DNA from: Mycobacterium scrofulaceum
GTDB taxonomy: Bacteria; Actinomycetota; Actinomycetes; Mycobacteriales; Mycobacteriaceae
Assembly: GCF_001667885.1 (NCBI RefSeq)
Contig: NZ_LZJW01000019.1
Location: forward strand, 1 to 64,000
Length of the DNA stretch: 64,000 nucleotides
Direction of reading: 5' to 3'
Part shown: positions 20,894-29,575 of the stretch, piece by piece
How positions within the stretch are numbered: the first letter of the stretch is position 1
Layout of the letters: every line of letters begins with the position of its first letter
The notes under the pieces: generated by a model
The model's database searches: none
What the model saw: the letters and a program-made list of their open reading frames with translations, nothing else
What the model was told of the DNA's origin: nothing
Program-made: the position numbers and the translations under genes

Positions 20894-20923
20894 GGCTCAC
20901 GCCAATGCGTTGCAGCCCAACGG

Positions 20924-22195
20924 TTATCGCCGTGCCAGCCAGGCAAGCGCGGCGACCGTCAGGGCTTGAGTTCCGGTGTCCAGGGTGGGCTGGATGACGG
21001 GTGCGAACGTCGGCGAATGGTTGACCGGGATGTCCTCGCTGACGCGGCCCGCCTCCACCGCCGTGCGATAGGTGTCGGGGTCGACGCCGCCGATACCCCA
21101 GTAGCAATAGGGCGTCTCGAGCGCCGTGGGAATGTCGCTGAAGTCCTCGCTCGCGGCCTGCAGCGGCAACTCGGATGATCGGTCACCGAAGAAATCGTCG
21201 AACGCGGCGCGTACCCGCCCGGTGACCCCGGGATCGTTGACGGTCACCGGGTAGTGGTCGAAAAGCTCGAAGTCGGGATCCATCGGCGATCCGGACGCCT
21301 GGCATTCGGCGGTCACGATGCGCCGGATCGCGTCCAGGACCCTGGTGCGGGTCTGCTCGCTGTAGGTGCGCAGGTTCAGTTCCAGCACGGCCCGGTCACC
21401 GATGATGTTGCTCTTGGTTCCCGCCTCGATCTTGCCGATGGTCAGCACGGCGGAATCGGTTGGCGCGACCTCACGGGAGACGACGGTCTGCAGCCGGATC
21501 ACGATCATGGCGGCCAGGACCACCGGATCGACGGTGGCCTGCGGCATCGAGCCATGCCCGCCGCGGCCATGCACGGTGATCCGCATGCTGTCCGCGGTAG
21601 AGAGGACGGGCCCGGGTCGTGTGCCAACCTGACCGGCCGGCAACGGAAGGACGTGCTGGGCGAGAGCGACGTCGACGCGGCCGACCAGCGTCGCGAGACC
21701 GTCGGCGAGCATGCCGCGTGCCCCGTCGCCGACCTCCTCGGCGGGCTGGAACAACGTGATCACGGTGCCCGTCCACTGGTCGTGGGCGGCCGCCAGCAGC
21801 GCGGCGGCTCCAAGCAGGCACGTGACGTGAACGTCGTGGCCGCAGGCGTGCATCACCGGCACCCGGTTGCCGCCCGCATCGGTGGCGGTGGCCGTGCTGG
21901 CGTACGGGAGGCCGGTGTGTTCCCGGACGGGCAGCGCGTCCATGTCGGCCCGCAGCAACACGGCCGGGCCGTCACCGTTACGCAGAATCCCGACGACGCC
22001 CGTGCCGCCGATGCCCTCAAGCACGTCGTAGCCGAAGCCGCCCAGCCGCTCGGCCACGGCTGCCGCCGTGTCGCGCTCCTGGTGCGACAATTCGGGGTGT
22101 CGGTGCAGATCGCGGTAGAAGTCCTCCTGCCAGTCACGGGCATCGCGCAGCCCCGCAAGCACCCGCGTGCGCACCGAATTAGTCGCTGTCCCCAT
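20924..22195 (-). CDS. M20 family amidohydrolase (hippurate/N-acyl amino acid type)
   Basis: A 423-residue metallohydrolase of the M20D type. Metal-binding and catalytic segments are visible: HRHPELSHQE, LRADMDALPV, MHACGHDVH, FQPAEEVGDGARGM and, near the C-terminus, VNHSPTFAPV. Members remove acyl groups from amino acids or hydrolyse amides; the substrate is unknown. The ATG at 22195 lies inside the end of the upstream TRIC-like gene (17-base overlap), so the two are probably translationally coupled. Confidence 0.92.
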   Translation of the reverse strand: MGTATNSVRTRVLAGLRDARDWQEDFYRDLHRHPELSHQERDTAAAVAERLGGFGYDVLEGIGGTGVVGILRNGDGPAVLLRADMDALPVREHTGLPYASTATATDAGGNRVPVMHACGHDVHVTCLLGAAALLAAAHDQWTGTVITLFQPAEEVGDGARGMLADGLATLVGRVDVALAQHVLPLPAGQVGTRPGPVLSTADSMRITVHGRGGHGSMPQATVDPVVLAAMIVIRLQTVVSREVAPTDSAVLTIGKIEAGTKSNIIGDRAVLELNLRTYSEQTRTRVLDAIRRIVTAECQASGSPMDPDFELFDHYPVTVNDPGVTGRVRAAFDDFFGDRSSELPLQAASEDFSDIPTALETPYCYWGIGGVDPDTYRTAVEAGRVSEDIPVNHSPTFAPVIQPTLDTGTQALTVAALAWLARR

Positions 22196-22907
22196 CCTTC
22201 AAGCCCTCCTCCGCCTGGTGGGCCCCGGGCGCCGACCGGCCGGATCGACCCCGGTGCAAAATTGTCGCCGGCGACCAGGCGCCCACGGCGGGCAACATCC
22301 AGCCGCGCCACTGCGCGAGCCAGCACAACACCGTCCCGGTCAGTGTGCCCACCAACAGCCCGGGGGTCGGATGATCGCGGTAGTCGAAGAGCACCAGCGC
22401 ACCGCTCGCGGCGAGAGCACACGTGGCGTAAAGGGTGTTGCCACCGAAAATTCCCGGGACGCGACGCATCACGATGTCCCGAGTCGCTCCCCCGCCGACC
22501 GCGGAGATCGTGCCCAGCAGCAGCGCCGCCAACCAGCCGAGTCCCACGGCGAGCGTCTTATACGCCCCGGTGGCCGCCCAGCATCCCAATGCCAGCGCGT
22601 CCACGACCGGCCATACCCAGTTCCACACCCGGCCCTCGACCCGGAAAGCGAACGCGAACGCCGCTCCGGCCAGGGCGGTCAACAGATAGGCGTAGTCGGT
22701 GAGCGCGACAGGGGTGCCGCGCTGCAGCAGAGTGTCCCGGATCATGCCGCCGCCCAGGCCCGACAACACGGCGAGGGCCGCGAAGCCAACGGGGTCCAGC
22801 TTCTCCTTGCGGGCGACCACGCCGCCCAGCAGGGCGTTGCCGAACACGCCAGTGAGGTCGACCGCACGGAACAAGTCCGCCAATGTCAGGCCGGCGAGCG
22901 CCACCAC
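22179..22907 (-). CDS. TRIC-like (UPF0126) membrane channel protein
   Basis: A 242-residue protein with about seven hydrophobic helices and two homologous halves, each with a Gly-rich signature: LSGLGGGMIRDTLL and ISAVGGGATRDIVM. Bacterial homologues of the TRIC cation channels share this layout. The GTG at 22907 is chosen for its GGAAGGGG ribosome site; the open frame extends further upstream but without membrane character. It overlaps the downstream amidohydrolase start. No regulatory signal was seen. Confidence 0.88.
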   Translation of the reverse strand: MVALAGLTLADLFRAVDLTGVFGNALLGGVVARKEKLDPVGFAALAVLSGLGGGMIRDTLLQRGTPVALTDYAYLLTALAGAAFAFAFRVEGRVWNWVWPVVDALALGCWAATGAYKTLAVGLGWLAALLLGTISAVGGGATRDIVMRRVPGIFGGNTLYATCALAASGALVLFDYRDHPTPGLLVGTLTGTVLCWLAQWRGWMLPAVGAWSPATILHRGRSGRSAPGAHQAEEGLKDGDSD

Positions 22908-23047
22908 GAAACCCCTTCCGCCGAAATGGCCCGGCTCAACGTCCCGGGTACCCACGCGAGCGGGCCGATGTGCGGGCGACTGTGACCGGCGGACGCCGGG
23001 ATTCGCCAAAACGCCGGTGATGCAACGCTTTTCGGTGCGGCATAGCG

Positions 23048-23671
23048 TCAGGGCTGTCCGGGCTTGAGCCGCACGAACAGGGCGTCGGCTTCGGTCAGCA
23101 GCGTGTCACCGTCGGTCAGCCGGCCGGACACGAAGATCTTGCGCCCGTCGACCCTGTCCACCCCGGCGTCGAACTGCAACTCCTTCTCGATGGGCACGAT
23201 GTTGCGGTAATCGATCTTGAGGTAGGCGGTGCGCTGGCGCCGGCTCCCGGTGAGAAGGACCGCCGTCAGGCCGAGCACGGTGTCGAACAGCATGCCGAGT
23301 GAGCCGCCGTGCACCGCGCCGTTGCGCCCCAGGTGGAACCGGGCGAAACGTGCCGAGCCGTGCACGCGGCCGTCGTCACCCTTGCGGGCGGACATGGGAA
23401 CCGTCAGGACATTGCCGCGCATCGGCAGGTCCATGCGGCGGCCCGACGGCGCCGCCCACTCATCGGCGTCGTACGGGGCGAGCAGCGCCGACAGCTTCTC
23501 CAGCTGATTCGCCGCCTCGGTGATGACCTCGTCGGGGGCGTCCACCGCCCGGGCGTGGTCCTGCAGCTTGCGCACCGCGTCGATGAACCGGCCGTAGTCG
23601 GGGCCGCCCTTGGTCGTCGGTTCGGGCGGGTTGAACCCGCCGCCGGGGTGCCTGGACTGTCCGCTGCTCAC
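23048..23671 (-). CDS. PaaI-type hotdog thioesterase
   Basis: A 207-residue protein with a C-terminal hotdog fold. The key segment HLGRNGAVHGGSLGMLFDTVLG (His-Gly-Gly followed by Asp) is the usual PaaI/YdiI catalytic region. The N-terminal 80 residues are helical and not part of the fold. It probably hydrolyses acyl-CoA or aryl-CoA. The GTG at 23671 was chosen because the codons before it lack family similarity. It is 20 bases after the aldo/keto reductase gene, on the same strand. Confidence 0.85.
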   Translation of the reverse strand: MSSGQSRHPGGGFNPPEPTTKGGPDYGRFIDAVRKLQDHARAVDAPDEVITEAANQLEKLSALLAPYDADEWAAPSGRRMDLPMRGNVLTVPMSARKGDDGRVHGSARFARFHLGRNGAVHGGSLGMLFDTVLGLTAVLLTGSRRQRTAYLKIDYRNIVPIEKELQFDAGVDRVDGRKIFVSGRLTDGDTLLTEADALFVRLKPGQP

Positions 23672-23691
23672 CGAGACACCGTATCCGGCGG

Positions 23692-24585
23692 TCAGACGGT
23701 GTTCTGACCGCCGGCGGTCGACAGCGCCTCGAACTCGTCGTCGCTCAGCTCGATCTGGGCGGCGGCGACGTTCTCCTCCAGGTGCGCCACCTTCGACGTG
23801 CCCGGGATCGGCAGCATCACCGGCGACCGTTTCAGCAACCACGCCAGCGCCAGTTGCGACGGACTCGCGTGGTGCTCGGCGGCGATGCGCTGCAGCGGGC
23901 CGTCGGGGGCGGCCAGCGGCCCGGCCGCCAGCGGGAACCACGGGATGAAGCCGATGCCCTGCTCGGTCGCGGCGTCCAGCAGCGGCTCGGCGCCCCGGGC
24001 GGAGAGGTTGTACATGTTCTGCACCGACACGATCTCGGTGGTGCGCTGGGCCTCCGTGAGCTGGTCGACGTTGACCTCGGACAGGCCGATGTGGCGGATT
24101 TTGCCCTCGTTCTTCAGCGCCAGCAGCTCGCCCACCTGGTCGGCCAGCGGGAAGTCGCGGTCGATGCGGTGCAGCTGGTACAGGTCGATGGTGTCGACGC
24201 CGAGGCGGCGCAGGCTCATCTCGCACTCCTGGCGCAGATAGCTCGGGTTGCCCAGCGGGATCCAGACGTCGGGTCCGGTGCGCAGCAGGCCCGCCTTGGT
24301 CGCGATGACCAGCCCGTCGTAGGGATGCAGCGCCTCGCGGATGAGCTCCTCGGCGATGTAGGGGCCGTACGAGTCGGCGGTGTCGATGAAGTTCACGCCG
24401 AGTTCGACGGCGCGGCGCAGCACCCGGATGCATTCGTCGCGGTCATCCGGCGGGCCCCAGACGCCCTTGCCGGTGAGGCGCATGGCGCCGAAGCCGAGTC
24501 GGTTGACGGTCAGGTCGCCGCCGAGGGTGAAGGTTCCGGACGCTTGGCTTTTTGGTGCAACGGTTTCGGAGTTTTGTGCGGTCAC
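23692..24585 (-). CDS. Aldo/keto reductase
   Basis: A 297-residue NADPH-dependent oxidoreductase of the AKR superfamily, (beta/alpha)8 barrel. Visible motifs are FIDTADSYG (catalytic Asp and Tyr), IATKAG (Lys) and LYQLHR (His), plus PIPGTSK near the cofactor phosphate. It resembles M. tuberculosis Rv2298. The substrate is not predictable. It is divergent from the DUF1990 gene across 56 bases. Confidence 0.92.
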   Translation of the reverse strand: MTAQNSETVAPKSQASGTFTLGGDLTVNRLGFGAMRLTGKGVWGPPDDRDECIRVLRRAVELGVNFIDTADSYGPYIAEELIREALHPYDGLVIATKAGLLRTGPDVWIPLGNPSYLRQECEMSLRRLGVDTIDLYQLHRIDRDFPLADQVGELLALKNEGKIRHIGLSEVNVDQLTEAQRTTEIVSVQNMYNLSARGAEPLLDAATEQGIGFIPWFPLAAGPLAAPDGPLQRIAAEHHASPSQLALAWLLKRSPVMLPIPGTSKVAHLEENVAAAQIELSDDEFEALSTAGGQNTV

Positions 24586-24641
24586 TTCTACGACCGTACG
24601 CCGGAAATAACGCCGCGCGTCTGGCGTGGCAAGCTGGGCGG

Positions 24642-25142
24642 GTGGACTTAGGAGCGCTCGAGGAACTGCCGTTGACGTACCCCGAGGTGGGGGCGACCGC
24701 GTCCGGCACGTTGCCCGCGGGCTACGGCCACCTGCACACGGAGAAACAGATCGGCTCCGGGCAGCAGCGCTTCGAGCGCGCCGCCGACGCCGTCATGCGC
24801 TGGGGCATGCAGCACGGAGCCGGCCTGCGGGTGCGGGCCAGCTCCGAGGTGGCCGAGGTGGGCACAGTTGTGTTGGTGCGCATGGGTTTTCTGCCCGCTC
24901 CTTGCCGGGTGGTGTATGTCGTCGACGAGCCCGACATCCGCGGATTCGCCTACGGCACCCTGCCCGGACACCCCGAGTCCGGTGAGGAGCGTTTCGTCGT
25001 CCGGCGTGACCCCGCCACCTCCGCGGTGTTCGCGGAGGTGACGGCGTTCTCGCGGCCGGCGACCTGGTGGAGCAAGGCCGCCAGACCCGTGGTGTCGGTG
25101 GCGCAGCGCGTCATCGCCCGACGCTATCTGCGCGGCGTCTGA
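24642..25142 (+). CDS. DUF1990 family protein
   Basis: A 166-residue protein of the DUF1990 family, recognised by the LPLTYPEVGAT start, the GYGHLHTEKQIGSG segment, and EERFVVRRD followed by AFSRPATWWSK near the end. Function is unknown. The GTG at 24642 is preferred because upstream in-frame codons overlap the divergent gene; its ribosome site is weak. A paired palindrome follows its stop. Confidence 0.85.
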   Translation: MDLGALEELPLTYPEVGATASGTLPAGYGHLHTEKQIGSGQQRFERAADAVMRWGMQHGAGLRVRASSEVAEVGTVVLVRMGFLPAPCRVVYVVDEPDIRGFAYGTLPGHPESGEERFVVRRDPATSAVFAEVTAFSRPATWWSKAARPVVSVAQRVIARRYLRGV

Positions 25143-25161
25143 GCCGGGCGTTGCGACGGCC

Positions 25162-25221
25162 GCCGAGCGTCACGCCAGCGTGACGACGGCACGCGAACAT
25201 CACGCTGGCGTGACGTTCGGC
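25162..25221. terminator. Double-palindrome hairpin between convergent genes
   Basis: Arms 25162-25182 and 25201-25221 form a 21-base inverted repeat with one mismatch and an 18-base loop. Each arm also holds a shorter palindrome (CGTCACGCCAGCGTGACG and its near reverse complement). It lies between the stop codons of the DUF1990 gene and the nitronate monooxygenase gene and has no U-tract, so it fits a two-way mycobacterial terminator or an mRNA-end hairpin. Confidence 0.65.
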
Positions 25222-25235
25222 GCGGGACGAGCGCG

Positions 25236-26177
25236 CTACGAGCCCCAGGACGTCAGCAAACGCTCTGCGCCCGAACACATTTCGTCGATGACCTCGGCCA
25301 CCGAGGCGTCGTCGCGGATCATGCCGACGCCCTGTCCGGCATCCACCGGGGCGACCCGGCGGTCGTCGGCGGCGATCGAGGCCTCGAGTTCGTCGCAGGC
25401 CTGCGGGTTGAGCGCATCCTCCCTGCCGGTCCAGCGCTCGACGAAGTCGTTGGTCAGCACCCGCGACGGGAATCGCGCCGGCCACGGGCGGGCCTGGGCG
25501 ACGTCGAAGGCCCGGGTGACCGCGGTGTCGGTGGCCCGGGCCGCGATCAGCGCGCGGCGGCTGCCGTCACCGGATAGCGCCTCCGGGCACGCCGCCAGGC
25601 GGGTGCCCACCCACGCCCCGCTCGCCCCGGCGGCCAGCACGGCGGCCAGGCTGCGCGCGGACGCCACGCCGCCGCCGGCGAGGACCGGCACCGAAACGGC
25701 GTCCAACACGGTGTCCAGCAACGGCAGCGTCGCCAGCGTCGTCTCACCGTGCCCGCCGCCCTCCGAGCCGCGGGCCACCAGGATGTCGACGCCGGCATCG
25801 GCCGCCTGGCGAGCCCCGAGGCCGTCGTACACCTGGGTGGCGGTGGGGATTCCGGCGTCGTGCGCCTTGGCGACCCACGCCCAGTCGGTCCCGAAACTGA
25901 CCGACAGCAGGGCCGGACGCGCCGCCAGCGCGTCCTCGAACAGGCCCGCCTCGGTGCGCATCACCCAATCGACCAAGCCGATGCCGAACGTCCCGCGCAC
26001 GTGCTGCAGCTGAGTTCGCAGGAGTTCCCGCGTCGCCACGCTGCCCATCCCGACCATGCCCAGGCCGCCGGCCGCGGTGACCGCAGCCGCCAGCCGGCCG
26101 CCGGCAACCCCGCCCATCGGGGCGTTGACGATCGGTACCCGCAGCCCGAATTCCCTTGACCAGGGCGTCGAAAGCAT
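25236..26177 (-). CDS. Nitronate monooxygenase family protein
   Basis: A 313-residue FMN-dependent TIM barrel. Features are the N-terminal VPIVNAPMGGVAGGRLAAAV, the ARGSEGGGHGE loop holding the likely catalytic His, and the FMN phosphate region LAGGGVASA. The family oxidises alkyl nitronates, although many mycobacterial members have unknown substrates. It is followed upstream on the same strand by the cupin gene with a gap of only four bases, so the two may be co-transcribed. Confidence 0.9.
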   Translation of the reverse strand: MLSTPWSREFGLRVPIVNAPMGGVAGGRLAAAVTAAGGLGMVGMGSVATRELLRTQLQHVRGTFGIGLVDWVMRTEAGLFEDALAARPALLSVSFGTDWAWVAKAHDAGIPTATQVYDGLGARQAADAGVDILVARGSEGGGHGETTLATLPLLDTVLDAVSVPVLAGGGVASARSLAAVLAAGASGAWVGTRLAACPEALSGDGSRRALIAARATDTAVTRAFDVAQARPWPARFPSRVLTNDFVERWTGREDALNPQACDELEASIAADDRRVAPVDAGQGVGMIRDDASVAEVIDEMCSGAERLLTSWGS

Positions 26178-26181
26178 GCGG

Positions 26182-26526
26182 CTAGTGGGCCGAGGGCAGC
26201 GTCTTGAGCACCGTCAGCATGACCACCGAATCCTCGACCGCATGCAGGGCGTGCCGTTCCGCCGGGATCGCGACGTAGTCGCCCGTTTTGCCTTCCCAGG
26301 CGTCACCATTGGTGGTCAGGCGCACGTGGCCCTGCAGCACCTGCAGCGTCGCCTCGCCGGGGCTGTCGTGTTCGGAAAGATCATGGCCGCCAAGCAAAGC
26401 CAGCACGGTCTGCCGTAGTTCGTGGGTGTGGCCGCCGTGGATGGTGTGGGCCGCCCGGCCGCTGTGCGTCTCCTTGGCCTCGGCCAGCTTGTCGGACGCG
26501 AGGCTGGTCAACGAAATCGATTCCAT
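26182..26526 (-). CDS. Small cupin domain protein
   Basis: A 114-residue single-domain cupin. The first motif region is HTHELRQTVLALLGGHDLSEH and the second PAERHALHAVEDS, with several His residues suited to metal binding. It probably folds as one beta-barrel and may form a dimer. Function is unknown; small cupins often act as metal-bound lyases, isomerases or sensors. It is followed by the nitronate monooxygenase gene four bases later. Confidence 0.85.
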   Translation of the reverse strand: MESISLTSLASDKLAEAKETHSGRAAHTIHGGHTHELRQTVLALLGGHDLSEHDSPGEATLQVLQGHVRLTTNGDAWEGKTGDYVAIPAERHALHAVEDSVVMLTVLKTLPSAH

Positions 26527-26557
26527 AGCTGAGTCCTTACCGGTTGAGCGGGCGCGA

Positions 26558-26983
26558 TCACCCCGTCAGTAGCAGTATCCCCGCCGCGACAAGCGCGGCC
26601 ACCTTGACCACCTCGAAGCCGACGTAACCGTAGTGAGCCCGCGAGCGCGGGCCGTCCGCCCCGGCCAGCACGCTGTCGGAGCGGCGCGTCAATTGTGGGC
26701 GCACGGCGATCAACTGCACGGCGAGCGCTCCCACGGCGACGAAGGTCGCCGCGGCGACGCCCGCCGGTGTCGGGCCCGCGACCACGATCGCTGCGACCAC
26801 GAGCGCGAAGCAGACCTCGACGGTATTGAGGGCGCGAAACACCAACCGCCCGATGCCGAGGCCGATCTGCAGCGTCACATTCGGGGCGCGGAACTTCAGC
26901 GGGGCTTCCAGGAAGGAGATGGCCAGCACCATGCCGAGCCAGACGAAGGTGACGGCGGCGGCGACCGCCGGCCCAGTGCTCAC
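26558..26983 (-). CDS. Four-helix integral membrane protein of unknown function
   Basis: A 141-residue protein with four predicted membrane helices (about 5-25, 48-68, 74-96 and 118-140). It is recognised only as a conserved actinobacterial membrane protein. The GTG start at 26983 overlaps the stop of the upstream regulator (GTGA), so it is the third gene of the ferredoxin-regulator operon. No catalytic motif is visible. Confidence 0.82.
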   Translation of the reverse strand: MSTGPAVAAAVTFVWLGMVLAISFLEAPLKFRAPNVTLQIGLGIGRLVFRALNTVEVCFALVVAAIVVAGPTPAGVAAATFVAVGALAVQLIAVRPQLTRRSDSVLAGADGPRSRAHYGYVGFEVVKVAALVAAGILLLTG

Positions 26984-27660
26984 CTGGCCGACTTCTGCAG
27001 CTTCAGGTGCGCCAGGCACAGATCGGGTTCGACGAACGCCTCGAGCCGGTCGACCGAGACGGGGGCGCCCCAGCTCTCCATGGCGCCCTGCATGAGGCCG
27101 AGGTGGACCGGGCAGACGACCGTCGTCCGGTTTTCGGCCAGTTCCAGGAAGGGGCAGTGCCGCAGCCCGACCTGCTGCTCCCCGCCGGCCGCCCGGCGTT
27201 CGGGCGCGAAGCCGAGTTCGTCGAGCATGCTGACCAAGTGGTCGATGGCGTCGTCGGCGCTGGTGGGCTTCGTCGGGACCGGCTCCAGGCTGGCATCGAG
27301 TTTTCGCCCCCACGCCCGGCCCGCGGCCACCGCCTTGGCGCTGGCGTCCGGCTCCCCGGCGAACGCCGTGGCCAGCACCTCGGCGAGCAAGCGGTAGTGC
27401 CGCGTCCCGCCGCGGTCCATCTGGCGGACCGCGCGGAACATCAGCGGCGGGCGGCCCGGCCCCTTGCGGTCCAGCTCGACTAGCTCGACCTGTCCATCGC
27501 CGACCAGGGTGTCCAGGTGGAATCGGACGGTATTGGGATGCACGCCCAGCAAGTCGGCGATCGCGGCGATGCTCATGGGGTCGGGCGACGACCGGAGCAC
27601 CCGCAGCACCTCGCGGCGGCGGCTGGCCGACTCCCCGACGGACGTGGGCGGCATGTTCAC
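26980..27660 (-). CDS. Winged-helix regulator with a candidate metal or Fe-S site
   Basis: A 226-residue regulator of the COG2345/ArsR-like type. The winged helix covers about residues 15-80 (IAAIADLLGVHPNTVRFHLDTL) with a GRPPLMFRA wing. The C-terminal half holds Cys169, Cys183 and Cys215 with nearby His186 and His218, a spacing that could bind a metal or an iron-sulfur cluster as in SufR-like members; this is inference. It begins seven bases after a ferredoxin gene, which supports redox or iron sensing. The palindrome 28033-28058 before the ferredoxin is its likely operator. Confidence 0.85.
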   Translation of the reverse strand: MNMPPTSVGESASRRREVLRVLRSSPDPMSIAAIADLLGVHPNTVRFHLDTLVGDGQVELVELDRKGPGRPPLMFRAVRQMDRGGTRHYRLLAEVLATAFAGEPDASAKAVAAGRAWGRKLDASLEPVPTKPTSADDAIDHLVSMLDELGFAPERRAAGGEQQVGLRHCPFLELAENRTTVVCPVHLGLMQGAMESWGAPVSVDRLEAFVEPDLCLAHLKLQKSAR

Positions 27661-27667
27661 GGGACCC

Positions 27668-28024
27668 TCACGCTCCTTCCGCTTGGTCGGCCCTCGGGTG
27701 AGCGGCCACCAAAGGCGTGTCTACACCGAGCGGACCCAACTTCGCCGCCCCTCCCGGTGACCCGAGGGGGGCGTCGCGCCCCGGCAGCGTTTCGGTGAAG
27801 AACGCTTCATTGTCGGCCAGGTGCGGTTTGAGGTCCCCGGGCAGGTCGTCTTCGTAGTAGATGGCGTCGACCGGCCACACCGGCTCGCACGCGCCGCAGT
27901 CCACGCATTCGTCGGGATGGATGTAGAGCGCGCGGCCGCCTTCGTAGATGCAGTCGACCGGGCACTCGTCCACACAGGCGCGGTCCATGACGTCGATGCA
28001 TGGGTGCCCGATGACGTACGCCAT
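27668..28024 (-). CDS. fdxA: FdxA-type ferredoxin with a missing cluster cysteine
   Basis: A 118-residue ferredoxin of the mycobacterial 7Fe (3Fe-4S plus 4Fe-4S) type. Cysteines 9, 17, 21, 25, 40, 43 and 46 match the Azotobacter pattern, but the residue equal to Cys49, a ligand of the 3Fe-4S cluster, is Trp50 (codon TGG, in CEPVWPV). One base change from TGC explains it. The C-terminal half (LGSPGGAAKLGPLGVDTPLV) is as in M. tuberculosis FdxA, Rv2007c. Start at 28024 by family alignment; an upstream in-frame ATG lies within the palindrome. Confidence 0.9.
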   Translation of the reverse strand: MAYVIGHPCIDVMDRACVDECPVDCIYEGGRALYIHPDECVDCGACEPVWPVDAIYYEDDLPGDLKPHLADNEAFFTETLPGRDAPLGSPGGAAKLGPLGVDTPLVAAHPRADQAEGA

Positions 28025-28032
28025 GCCGCAGA

Positions 28033-28058
28033 GTTTACACAACATAACTTGTAAAAAC
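28033..28058. promoter_or_regulatory. AT-rich palindrome upstream of the ferredoxin operon
   Basis: A 26-base imperfect inverted repeat, arms GTTTACACAA and TTGTAAAAAC (8 of 10 paired) around CATAAC, with a perfect ACAA-N6-TTGT core. It begins nine bases before the ferredoxin ATG in otherwise GC-rich DNA and overlaps the probable -10 region. It is a good operator candidate for the winged-helix regulator in the same operon. Confidence 0.6.
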
Positions 28059-28165
28059 GAGGCGAGCCCGGTCGTGGGCCCCATCACCATGCGCCGCCGG
28101 CATCGCCGGCACCAGGCCGCGGTCACCCGCGCCGCCCGTAAAACCTGATGTCGAGCGACTCGGCC

Positions 28166-29326
28166 TCAAATGCTTTGAGCCGAAGCCGATTTCGCGTCTT
28201 CCGGGTGGGCGAGCCGATAGACCTCGATGAGCCGCGCCACATCGGTCGGTGTCACGATGCCGACGACCTGGCCGCCGTCGAACACCAGGGCGCGGCTGCG
28301 CGGGCCGGCGGGGGCCATCCGCTCCAGCAGGGTGGTGAGCGGCTCCTGCGGTGCGCCCGACGGCACGTCCTGCAGCGGTTGTGCGACCTCACCCACAGTG
28401 ATGGTGGCGCGCCGCTCGGGTGCGACATCGCGCAACTGCCGCAACGTGATGAGACCCGAAATCGCCCCGCTCTGGTCGACGACCGGGTAGGCGGAGTGGC
28501 GATCGCCGAGCACGTAGCGCTGGACGAAATCGTCGACGGTGATCCATCCGGGTGCGGTGTGCGGGCGGGCGGTCATCGCGTCGGCGACGCGCACCCCCGA
28601 AAACATCTGCTGGTTCGAAATCCGCGTCTCCTCTTCGCGACTGGCGGCGAAGATGAACCAGCCGATGAACGCCAGCCAGACCCCGCCCACCACGCCGCCG
28701 AGCAGAAACTCGGCCAGCCCCAACCCGATCAGGATGAACGCGACGACCCGTCCGGCGTGGGCGGCGCCGATGCTGGCGCGCACGCTGTCGCCGTGACGGC
28801 GCCACAGGACGGCCCTCAGCACCCGCCCGCCGTCCAGGGGTGCGCCGGGCAACAGGTTGAACAGGCCCAGCAACAGGTTGATGCCGGCCAGCCAGGACGC
28901 GACGCCCACGGCGATCGGTGCGGCGCCCACCATCGGCAGGACGGCGACCAGGCCGCCGAAGATGCCCGCCAGCGCAAGGCTGGTGGCCGGCCCGGCGATC
29001 GCGATCCGGAAGGCCGCCGCCGGCGTCTTCGCCTCGCCGCCCAGGGTGGTGACTCCACCGAACAGCCAGAGCGTGACGCTACCCACGGGCACCCCGGCGC
29101 GGCGGGCGACGACCGCATGCGCGAGCTCGTGCGCCACCAGCGACGCCAACAGCACCAGCGCGCCACACGCTCCGGCCACCCAGTAGGCGACGGCTGAATA
29201 CCCTTTGACGCCGCCCGGCAGCATGCTGGCCAGGCTCCAGGTGAACAGCCAGAGGATGACAAGCACGCTCCAGTGGACCTTCACCGGGAAGCCGGCGATC
29301 CGCCCAATCGGGATCGCATCGCTCAC
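28166..29326 (-). CDS. rip3: Site-2 zinc metalloprotease with paired CBS domains (Rip3-like)
   Basis: A 386-residue intramembrane protease. About six membrane helices cover residues 17-230, with the zinc motif H66-E-x-x-H70 (HELAH) and the third ligand region [11 protein letters not shown], Asp165. Two CBS domains at about 245-375 suggest control by an adenine nucleotide. The GTG at 29326 follows GGAGG. It corresponds to M. tuberculosis Rv2625c (Rip3), a DosR-regulon member there; a candidate DosR box is at 29409-29422. Confidence 0.92.
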   Translation of the reverse strand: MSDAIPIGRIAGFPVKVHWSVLVILWLFTWSLASMLPGGVKGYSAVAYWVAGACGALVLLASLVAHELAHAVVARRAGVPVGSVTLWLFGGVTTLGGEAKTPAAAFRIAIAGPATSLALAGIFGGLVAVLPMVGAAPIAVGVASWLAGINLLLGLFNLLPGAPLDGGRVLRAVLWRRHGDSVRASIGAAHAGRVVAFILIGLGLAEFLLGGVVGGVWLAFIGWFIFAASREEETRISNQQMFSGVRVADAMTARPHTAPGWITVDDFVQRYVLGDRHSAYPVVDQSGAISGLITLRQLRDVAPERRATITVGEVAQPLQDVPSGAPQEPLTTLLERMAPAGPRSRALVFDGGQVVGIVTPTDVARLIEVYRLAHPEDAKSASAQSI

Positions 29327-29408
29327 CTCGAACCTCCAAAGTCGTTGAGGGAAGCGGTCCGACTGCCGCCCCGTGTCCGAAGGTAGGGCGCTGGCGCGGT
29401 TGCCACTA

Positions 29409-29422
29409 GGGCCGTTGGACCC
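29409..29422. promoter_or_regulatory. Candidate DosR box upstream of rip3
   Basis: GGGCCGTTGGACCC agrees with the core of the DosR motif (GGGACTWWAGTCCC) at 10 of 14 positions, including all of the conserved G and C triplets. It lies 83 bases before the rip3 start codon and on the other side about 150 bases before the small gene at 29576. Confidence 0.45.
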
Positions 29423-29575
29423 CCGCCGGGCGACAATCGACCCGCCCAACGGCCGGCCCGGCGGGCCCGCGGTGATGATCTTGGGCCCGATCCGCAATCT
29501 CCGCGTGACGGATTACCCGCGCCTACTCACGTAATTTGGCATGCGGTTCCGGTTGAACAAAGGAGCATGGCGGCC

